A stretch of DNA of 41,123 nt from a virus: the IMG/VR virus record IMGVR_UViG_3300050821_003273, positions 1 through 41,123 of that record; one strand, given 5' to 3'. Made by a program: the position numbers and the translations under genes. The first letter of the stretch is position 1. Each line of letters starts with the position of its first letter. Positions 37,039 through 41,123 of this stretch are shown in pieces. The notes beneath the pieces were generated by a model. It was not told the DNA's origin and ran no database searches. It saw only the letters and a list, made by a program, of their open reading frames with translations.

Positions 37039-37305
37039 TCATTTGCCTCCGATCGCGAGCTCGCGATCGCCGGGAAGAGCGCGGCCGGAATCGATCCGCT
37101 CCATCGCGAGGCGTTTCGGATCGGCCGGATACTTCCTCATCATCGCGCGAAGGACGGGACGCAGGAGCTCATAGTTTTCCGAGTCCGCTCGAGCGGCCGC
37201 GAGACAGAACGTCTTGAGAAAACTAACGTCGTCTCCGTCGCGGACGAGAGGATGCGTTTGTGCGTTTACATAATCGAGTTCTTCCGGATAGAAGTTAAGG
37301 ATCAT
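37039..37305 (-). CDS. Hypothetical accessory protein
   Basis: An 88-aa protein, AGGAG 6 nt before ATG 37305. FYPEELDYVNAQTHPLVRDG then SFLKTFCLAAARADSENYEL and LLRPVLRAMMRKYPADPKRL look helical. Overlaps the preceding gene by 11 nt. Family not recognised. Confidence 0.6.
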   Translation of the reverse strand: MILNFYPEELDYVNAQTHPLVRDGDDVSFLKTFCLAAARADSENYELLRPVLRAMMRKYPADPKRLAMERIDSGRALPGDRELAIGGK

Positions 37306-37573
37306 CGTTTTCTCCTGCGATCGCGAGACGTTCGAGATACTCCGTCCATCTCTCGCGAAGCTCTGACCAAGTCATCACGTTCTCGACGCCTGGCAATGTG
37401 AAGCCGGCGACGCCGGCGCGCGTATTGTATTGCCATCCGATCGGCATGAGCTCGCCGGCGGGATTTCTCACTTCGTAGGATCCGGAGCCTTTGCCTCCGC
37501 CGAAGTTTAAATGACAGGTCATCCTCTTCGTCCATCCCGTCGGCTTCTCCGGAAGTGTGAGAGGCAAGCTCAC
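37295..37573 (-). CDS. Hypothetical protein coupled to integrase 2
   Basis: A 92-aa protein. GTG 37573 overlaps the integrase 2 stop (GTGA), so translation is coupled; ATG 37522 is an alternative start giving 75 aa. Sequence MTCHLNFGGGKGSGSYEVRN and MTWSELRERWTEYLERLAIA suggests a small beta domain followed by a helix. Not recognised. Its linkage to an integrase raises the possibility of a recombination accessory factor. Confidence 0.6.
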   Translation of the reverse strand: MSLPLTLPEKPTGWTKRMTCHLNFGGGKGSGSYEVRNPAGELMPIGWQYNTRAGVAGFTLPGVENVMTWSELRERWTEYLERLAIAGENDDP

Positions 37574-38616
37574 TTCGTTCCGATCTTCTCGATCGCGGCC
37601 GCGCGATGATCCTTCGAGAGATGCGCGTATCGCATGGTCATCAAGATCGACTTGTGTCCGAGGAGCTCCTGGACGGTCCGGAGATCGACGCCTCGCATGA
37701 CCAGGCGCGACGCGAAAGTGTGTCGCAGGTCGTGCCAGTGGAAATTTTTTACGCCGGCGGCCTTCGCGGCCTTCTCGAGCCAACGTCGCCAGTCTCTTTG
37801 ACCGTCGCGCTTCGTCTCCGGACAAACATACTCCGAGCCGATCGGCCTCGAGCCGTTCGCCGTGGCCGTCAAGAGGAGCTCCTCGAGAGCTTTCTTCGCG
37901 CCGTCGTTTATCTCGATAAACCGGCGGCCTGTCTTGCCATGCACCGTCAAGAGCATCGTATTGAGATCGACGTCCTCCCATTTGAGAGAGAATTGCTCAC
38001 CGCGGCGCATCCCGGTATAGAGCGCGAGATCCATCTCCGGCTCGCGATCGGCGTACTTCCTTTGGATCTCCGCGCGCAAGGCCTTCTCTTCGCCGTCGCC
38101 GAGATAGCGGACGCGGTATTCGTTCTCCCGATATCGCTCGACTCCTGCGCAGGGATTCGCGCGCACGCGGCCGGACTTGAGAGCAAATGAATAGATGGAA
38201 GAGACGAGAGCTCGAAAGCGATTCACGGTCGAGCCGGAAAGGCCTTCGCGCTTCATGTCGGCGAAAATTTCCCGGAGCTTCCGGCCGTTTTCCAATTGCT
38301 CGACAGGGATCGCGCCGATCAAGGGGAGGATCGCGTCCAGGCGCCGGACGTCCGTCTCGTAGGACGACTTCGCGAGGCGGAGCTTCTTATCCTCGAGCGC
38401 GATGATCGCGAGCTCGCGGAACGTCCCGCGCGCGCGCGGCGGAACGAATTTCCCGTCCGCGACTTCCTGTAATCTTTGGGCATACGCGGCCAGAGCCTCA
38501 TGCTTTGGGCCGATCTTCTCTCGGCGCCGGCGGCCGGCGGTATCGCGATAATTGATCCACCAAACGCCGGAGCCTTTCTTCTTTTCGAAAACTCCGCCGC
38601 TCTTTTTGGCGATCAA
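37570..38616 (-). CDS. Tyrosine recombinase/integrase 2
   Basis: A complete 348-aa phage-type tyrosine recombinase, start TTG 38616 with GGAG 10 nt upstream. Arm-binding-like N terminus (WWINYRDTAGRRRREKIG), SAM-like core-binding region (TFRELAIIALEDKKLRLAKS...), catalytic residues Arg204 (GMRRGEQ), Lys228 (HGKTGRR), His295/Arg298 (HDLRHT), His321 (LGHKS) and Tyr330 (TMRYAHL). All are present, so it should be active. It is the first gene of the minus-strand accessory operon, behind a strong promoter. It is a paralogue of integrase 1: overall protein similarity is moderate, but 108 bp are identical at the nucleotide level (37631-37738). Its own attachment site is not evident. Confidence 0.94.
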   Translation of the reverse strand: MIAKKSGGVFEKKKGSGVWWINYRDTAGRRRREKIGPKHEALAAYAQRLQEVADGKFVPPRARGTFRELAIIALEDKKLRLAKSSYETDVRRLDAILPLIGAIPVEQLENGRKLREIFADMKREGLSGSTVNRFRALVSSIYSFALKSGRVRANPCAGVERYRENEYRVRYLGDGEEKALRAEIQRKYADREPEMDLALYTGMRRGEQFSLKWEDVDLNTMLLTVHGKTGRRFIEINDGAKKALEELLLTATANGSRPIGSEYVCPETKRDGQRDWRRWLEKAAKAAGVKNFHWHDLRHTFASRLVMRGVDLRTVQELLGHKSILMTMRYAHLSKDHRAAAIEKIGTK

Positions 38617-38639
38617 CGCAGGGACTCCAGGACCGCGGC

Positions 38640-38669
38640 TTTATAGCATGGGGAGTTATTAGGAGTCAA
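38640..38669 (-). promoter_or_regulatory. Strong predicted promoter of integrase 2 and the accessory operon
   Basis: TTGACT (38664-38669), 18 nt, TATAAA (38640-38645), read on the minus strand, 23 nt upstream of the TTG start. Two direct copies of GGGGAGTTA (38650-38658 and 38679-38687) lie in and upstream of it. Their complement, TAACTCCCC, resembles the attP repeats at 40.7 kb, so an integrase or regulator may bind here. Confidence 0.68.
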
Positions 38670-38743
38670 TGACACTCCGGGGAGTTACTGGATTCTATGG
38701 AGTAGGGGATTGTGATACGATGCCGCGCGGTAGAGGAAACGGG

Positions 38744-38787
38744 AACGGGACGCCGGCGGCCGGAGGGATCGCCGGCGTTCCGTTTTT
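38744..38787. terminator. Strong hairpin downstream of the lipoprotein operon
   Basis: A 15-bp stem (38744-38758 with 38770-38784, one G-U pair in RNA) with an 11-nt loop. On the plus strand it is followed by five T; on the minus strand it directly follows the lipoprotein stop at 38793 but is followed by a poorer T-tract. It separates the conversion operon from the integrase 2 operon. Confidence 0.75.
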
Positions 38788-38792
38788 GGTTT

Positions 38793-39287
38793 CTATTTGA
38801 TCTGTTTTGTTTTGCCGCACGCGGCGATAACCGGCGCCGGATCCGGGATCTCAAAGATCGCGGAGATCTGCGCGCCGTTCGCGTAACTCGCGACGCCGAT
38901 CTTGACGCTGTGACTTCTCAAGATCCGGCCGGCGTCGTTCGCGTTCATGTACAGGATCGACGGACTCCCGGCCTTTGCCCATGCGCTATGGACGATCTTC
39001 CCGTCGAGATTCGCCAGGACTCCGCCTTCCTGTACCATTTGAGTAAAGGCGACGCCTGTCCGATCGAGGCGGCCGGCCTTGCAAGAGTAGACGAGCTCGG
39101 CGACGCGAACGCCTTCGGCCGAGACGCCGGCAATCGAAAACGTTTGCGCCTTCTCGTTTGTGACGACGTTCGATCGAGTCTCTTCCGTCCAGCGAACCGG
39201 CGCGACCGTTTGCGCGGTCGCGCTACAACTAGATATCAACAAGACAGCAATGACAGCAATGACAGCAATGACAGCGATATGTCGCAT
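38793..39287 (-). CDS. Exported lipoprotein, candidate lysogenic-conversion or exclusion factor
   Basis: A 164-aa protein with AGGAG 7 nt before ATG 39287. It has a lipoprotein signal peptide: MRH, a hydrophobic core of repeated AVI units (VIAVIAVIAVLL), then lipobox LISSC (Cys at about 21). The mature part is beta-rich (VAELVYSCKAGRLDRTGVAF, GVLANLDGKIVHSAWAKAGS, DAGRILRSHSVKIGVASYAN). The AVI repeat is made by a 9-bp tandem DNA repeat. Phage-encoded lipoproteins commonly block superinfection or alter the envelope. The same operon carries an SGNH hydrolase. Family not identified. Confidence 0.78.
   Translation of the reverse strand: MRHIAVIAVIAVIAVLLISSCSATAQTVAPVRWTEETRSNVVTNEKAQTFSIAGVSAEGVRVAELVYSCKAGRLDRTGVAFTQMVQEGGVLANLDGKIVHSAWAKAGSPSILYMNANDAGRILRSHSVKIGVASYANGAQISAIFEIPDPAPVIAACGKTKQIK
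39243..39278. repeat. 9-bp tandem repeat in the lipoprotein signal peptide
   Basis: Three perfect copies of GACAGCAAT (39243-39269) plus one near copy (39270-39278). Each unit encodes AVI or IAV on the minus strand. Changes in copy number keep the frame and would change only the length of the signal-peptide core. Confidence 0.9.
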
Positions 39288-39319
39288 TTGATTCTCCTGT
39301 GTACAGTTTATGGAAGTCA

Positions 39320-40027
39320 TTAGTTAGCGTCCAGTGTCGTTTCTGCGATTGGAGCCATAACGGCATAGCCTTTCGCGTTTGGATGTAGGCCGTCATCGGT
39401 CAGGTCCGCGAACATCGTCCCGTTAGGTGTCGACATCGCGGAGGAATAGTCCAGATAGGAGCATCCCGTTTCGGCGCAATAGCTTCTCGACCAGGCATTG
39501 ATCGCCGGGATGAGATCGGCATGGACAAACCGGCTTCCGGAGTCGAGGCCGTGGCCGAGAGGCAGGAGCGAGGCGAGGACGACGCGGATCCCATGCGCGC
39601 GAGCGAGCTCGCTCATCGCGCGCAGATTCGAAGTGACGGACTCCGTAGTCGAGGATTTGACGGCCAGATCGTTTATTCCGGCCAGGATGACGACCGTCTT
39701 CGGATGCAATTCGATGACGTCCTGGCGGAAACGGGCCAGGACCTTGCCGGTCGTCTCGTTCGCGATCCCGCGGTTTGTGTAGTCCTGGCCTGGGAAGAAT
39801 GCACCGTTCTTTGTCCAGAAGTCCGTTATCGAGTCGCCAACGAAGACGACGTCGGCCGAGCCGAGCGCCGCATTCGCTTCGCTATAGCGTCCGCTATAGC
39901 TTGACTCCGTCGGCAACAAGGCCGCGGAGATCGCCGGGAAGACGGCGACGATCTCGACGGCGAGGATGATCGCCACTATCGCGAGCGAGAAGTAAAAGTC
40001 GAAACGCTCTGCTTTTGACATATTCAT
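39320..40027 (-). CDS. Membrane-anchored SGNH/GDSL hydrolase
   Basis: A 235-aa protein. One N-terminal membrane segment (FYFSLAIVAIILAVEIVAVF, about 11-30) anchors a periplasmic SGNH hydrolase: block I VVFVGDSITDFW (Ser about 66), block II NRGIANETTG (Gly), block III ILAGINDLA (Asn), block V DDGLHPNAKGY (Asp and His). All four catalytic positions are present. It is expected to be an esterase or deacetylase acting on envelope sugars. In lysogeny it could change the receptor; it may alternatively act in the virion, but the membrane anchor argues against that. Follows two small proteins and precedes the lipoprotein on the same strand. Confidence 0.9.
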   Translation of the reverse strand: MNMSKAERFDFYFSLAIVAIILAVEIVAVFPAISAALLPTESSYSGRYSEANAALGSADVVFVGDSITDFWTKNGAFFPGQDYTNRGIANETTGKVLARFRQDVIELHPKTVVILAGINDLAVKSSTTESVTSNLRAMSELARAHGIRVVLASLLPLGHGLDSGSRFVHADLIPAINAWSRSYCAETGCSYLDYSSAMSTPNGTMFADLTDDGLHPNAKGYAVMAPIAETTLDAN

Positions 40028-40179
40028 GCGTCCACCATGACCGGCTCGAGCTCGGCGAGAAGACCGGCCGTCAATAGCAAGTCATACTTGCGATAAGCGT
40101 CGGCCGCGCTTTCGGTCCGGTAGACTTCCTTTCGGATCTTCCCGGTTATCTCATAGAGAACGTAGATCGCTTTCGTCAT
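40024..40179 (-). CDS. Small hypothetical protein
   Basis: A 51-aa protein: beta strand AIYVLYEITGKIRKEVYRTE then a helix (SAADAYRKYDLLLTAGLLAE). Its start overlaps the previous stop (TGATG) and its stop overlaps the hydrolase start (ATGA). Could be a regulator or chaperone of the hydrolase. Not recognised. Confidence 0.58.
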   Translation of the reverse strand: MTKAIYVLYEITGKIRKEVYRTESAADAYRKYDLLLTAGLLAELEPVMVDA

Positions 40180-40289
40180 CAAGAGCCGGCCTTTATCGTC
40201 CAGCCGAGAAGAAAGCTCGGAATCTCGGCGACTGTCTCCGTCTTCTTCCCTTTGATCGCTTCCAGAATTGCCTTGAGTGATTTGAGCAT
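40179..40289 (-). CDS. Very small basic protein, first gene of the conversion operon
   Basis: A 36-aa protein with GGAG upstream of ATG 40289: MLKSLKAILEAIKGKK is an amphipathic basic helix. The stop overlaps the next ATG (TGATG). Probably a real leader gene. Confidence 0.5.
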   Translation of the reverse strand: MLKSLKAILEAIKGKKTETVAEIPSFLLGWTIKAGS

Positions 40290-40305
40290 TTCGTTTGACT
40301 CCTTC

Positions 40306-40410
40306 AACCTAAAGGAAGTCTATAGGTTTCTTTCGGTCGAGGATATAGTACTTGCGTACCAAAAGAAAACGCATGCTGTTTCTATAGGTTCTATTGATTG
40401 TCTTTCGGTT
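40306..40410. repeat. Repeated operator-like elements between divergent genes
   Basis: TCTATAGGTT followed by CTTTCGGT occurs at 40319-40337 and again at 40381-40410, where the two parts are 10 nt apart. AACCTA at 40306-40311 is inverted to the first. The elements lie between the conversion operon (minus) and an RHH gene (plus) and look like binding sites for that RHH protein. Function inferred. Confidence 0.55.
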
Positions 40411-40427
40411 TAAGGTAAAATGAAGGA

Positions 40428-40598
40428 ATGGCAGGCAAAAAGAAGGAAATCAAAGTAGCAGTTTTCGCACTCGTCGAGCCGGAACAGAAACGCCAGCTCG
40501 AGGAGCTCGCTCGAGCGAATCAGCGATCGATCGGCTTCCTGGTCCGGGAGGCGATCGATCAATACCTGGCGAGCTTGGCGAGCCTCAAAAAGAAGTAG
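40428..40598 (+). CDS. Ribbon-helix-helix protein beside attP
   Basis: A 56-aa protein: KEIKVAVFALVEPEQKRQLE, then QRSIGFLVREAIDQYLASL, a clear CopG/Arc-type RHH. It is the third convincing RHH in the genome. It is encoded towards attP and is divergent from the conversion operon. The repeated TCTATAGGTT elements upstream (40306-40410) may be its operators, which would make it a repressor of the conversion operon and itself. Its stop abuts the first attP-side repeat. Confidence 0.8.
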   Translation: MAGKKKEIKVAVFALVEPEQKRQLEELARANQRSIGFLVREAIDQYLASLASLKKK

Positions 40599-40690
40599 TT
40601 ACAGCCGAGGTTACAGCCGAGGTTACGCATAGGTGCGGCACCACGCGGTTTTTGATGGCTGTTTGATGGCTGTGACGGTCCGCTCTCGCC

Positions 40691-40780
40691 GCGACTCCCC
40701 GCAACTCCCCGCAACTGCATACTACTCATAACAAACGCTTTGGCTACTCCACGCTACTCCCCGCGACTCCCTGCGACTAG
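40691..40780. repeat. 10-bp direct repeats left of the attP core
   Basis: At least seven copies of a unit close to CCGCRACTCC in two groups (about 40690-40719 and 40741-40780), in phase within each group. Related TAACTCCCC units appear at the integrase 2 promoter. Likely binding sites for an integrase or excisionase. Confidence 0.8.
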
Positions 40781-40789
40781 GCGGAAACG

Positions 40790-40830
40790 GATCCTAAGTC
40801 TTGCGCGTCTGCCAGTTCCGCCACTCCCGC
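40790..40830 (-). repeat. 5' half of a tRNA-Leu(UAG) gene: attP core identity block
   Basis: Read on the minus strand, 40830-40790 begins GCGGGAGTGGCGGAA and continues through the D arm (CAGACGC) to the anticodon stem-loop CAAGA-CTTAGGA, with anticodon TAG at 40794-40796. This is the start of a bacterial tRNA-Leu. The complement of the anticodon stem and the rest of the tRNA are missing. A TATAAC -10-like box lies 19 nt upstream (40849-40854). This is not a complete tRNA gene but the block of identity with the host attB tRNA. Confidence 0.87.
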
Positions 40831-40913
40831 ATCGTTGAAAACAAAGACGTTATAGCACTTTTTCGCCGTGGCTGTTTTTGCCGATGGCTGTACAGGTGGC
40901 TGTGCTCGGAAAA

Positions 40914-41123
40914 TCACGCCGGCCTCCCGATCTTGACGACTTTCCGTCGCGCCGGCGCCGGCGCCGCGGCCGGGGAGAGTTTAGCAACGGCCGCGGCTTT
41001 ATGGTCGGGAGAAAGATGCGCGTACCGCATGGTCATCAAGATCGACTTGTGTCCGAGGAGCTCCTGGACGGTCCGGAGATCGACGCCTCGCATGACCAGG
41101 CGCGACGCGAAAGTGTGTCGCAG
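40914..41123 (-). CDS. int: Integrase 1, C-terminal part with catalytic tyrosine (enters from the window edge)
   Basis: Seventy in-frame codons from the right edge to TGA at 40914: [33 protein letters not shown] with the nucleophilic Tyr, then a basic Ala/Pro-rich tail ending KIGRPA. It continues the frame that runs off the left edge at position 1; the 88-nt overlap is shared by both. Together they make a 361-aa integrase. The unique tail differs from that of integrase 2, so this is not a copy of it. The stop is 10 nt from the last attP repeat. Confidence 0.92.
   Translation of the reverse strand: MRHTFASRLVMRGVDLRTVQELLGHKSILMTMRYAHLSPDHKAAAVAKLSPAAAPAPARRKVVKIGRPA
41036..41123. repeat. Terminal direct repeat, copy 2
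   Basis: Identical to bases 1-88 (see that entry). Part of the block that is also identical in integrase 2. Confidence 0.9.

Larger units (their letters stand above)
40598..40913. promoter_or_regulatory. attP: Putative phage attachment site (attP) region
   Basis: A 316-bp gene-free region between the RHH gene and integrase 1. In order: two perfect 12-bp repeats GTTACAGCCGAG (40598-40621); a pair of GATGGCTGT (40654-40662, 40665-40673); 10-bp repeats with consensus CCGCRACTCC (about 40691-40718 and 40741-40780); the 41-bp tRNA-Leu fragment (40790-40830); and three more TGGCTGT copies (40869-40875, 40885-40891, 40897-40903). It has the layout of a lambda-like attP: a core flanked by arm-type sites. 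It is next to int. Integration activity not shown. Confidence 0.85.

Noticed and set aside
38720-38800. Small plus-strand frame starting MPRGRGNGNG
   Set aside because: It is mostly made from the terminator hairpin and lacks a ribosome site.
40781-40860. A complete tRNA-Leu gene
   Set aside because: Only the 5' half through the anticodon loop is present; the 3' anticodon stem, variable arm, T arm and acceptor end are missing.
40598-40910. CRISPR-like array
   Set aside because: Repeats are only 7-12 bp and differently spaced, with no spacers of regular length; they fit attP arm sites.

Overview
The window is the genome of a temperate siphovirus (HK97-type head, long-tailed), GC-rich, from a Gram-negative host. 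Its first 88 bases are repeated exactly as its last 88 bases (1-88 = 41036-41123). Joining the ends restores one tyrosine recombinase gene without a frame break, so the natural molecule is most likely a circle of about 41,035 bp. The DUF2460 / DUF2163 / NlpC-P60 / large tail-tip cassette resembles the tails of gene transfer agents and related phages of Alphaproteobacteria and some other soil bacteria. The host cannot be named from the sequence. The one host clue is a fragment of a tRNA-Leu(UAG) gene in the attachment site.

Layout. (1) 40.4 kb through the circle junction to 1.5 kb is the integration and control module: a ribbon-helix-helix (RHH) protein, an attP region with the 5' half of tRNA-Leu and many short repeats, integrase 1 with a co-transcribed RHH protein, and two divergent promoters whose -35 boxes overlap. 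(2) 1.3-9.2 kb, plus strand, is the early region: a second RHH protein, an excisionase-like HTH protein, a winged-helix protein, then a tightly overlapping run of small, often zinc-ribbon proteins around a HerA/FtsK-like ATPase with two C-terminal winged-helix repeats. A PD-(D/E)XK nuclease, small membrane proteins and an HNH nuclease follow. No DNA polymerase, primase or classical replicative helicase is recognisable. (3) 9.4-34.7 kb, plus strand, is packaging, head, tail and lysis: a fibre-like protein, a putative lysin, TerS, TerL, portal, S49 protease, major capsid protein, connectors, tail tube, chaperones G/GT with a -1 frameshift, tape measure, tail tip, fibres, and a holin-like and a spanin-like protein, then a DUF6527 protein and a Fis-type regulator. 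(4) 34.8-38.6 kb, minus strand, is an accessory operon headed by a second integrase, followed by about eleven small genes, including a LuxR-type HTH/zinc-ribbon regulator. (5) 38.8-40.3 kb, minus strand, is a candidate lysogenic-conversion operon: two small proteins, a membrane-anchored SGNH hydrolase and a lipoprotein.

How it works together. Integrase 1, attP and the divergent RHH/HTH genes form the integration and lysis-lysogeny switch. The early operon probably handles DNA recombination and replication through the HerA-like motor and two nucleases. The late operon builds the particle and lyses the cell. The most unusual features are: two paralogous integrases that share a 108-bp identical block; an attP that appears to carry the 5' rather than the 3' half of a tRNA; the phage HerA-like ATPase beside a nuclease; the density of zinc-ribbon microproteins; and mobile-looking domains reused in distant structural genes.
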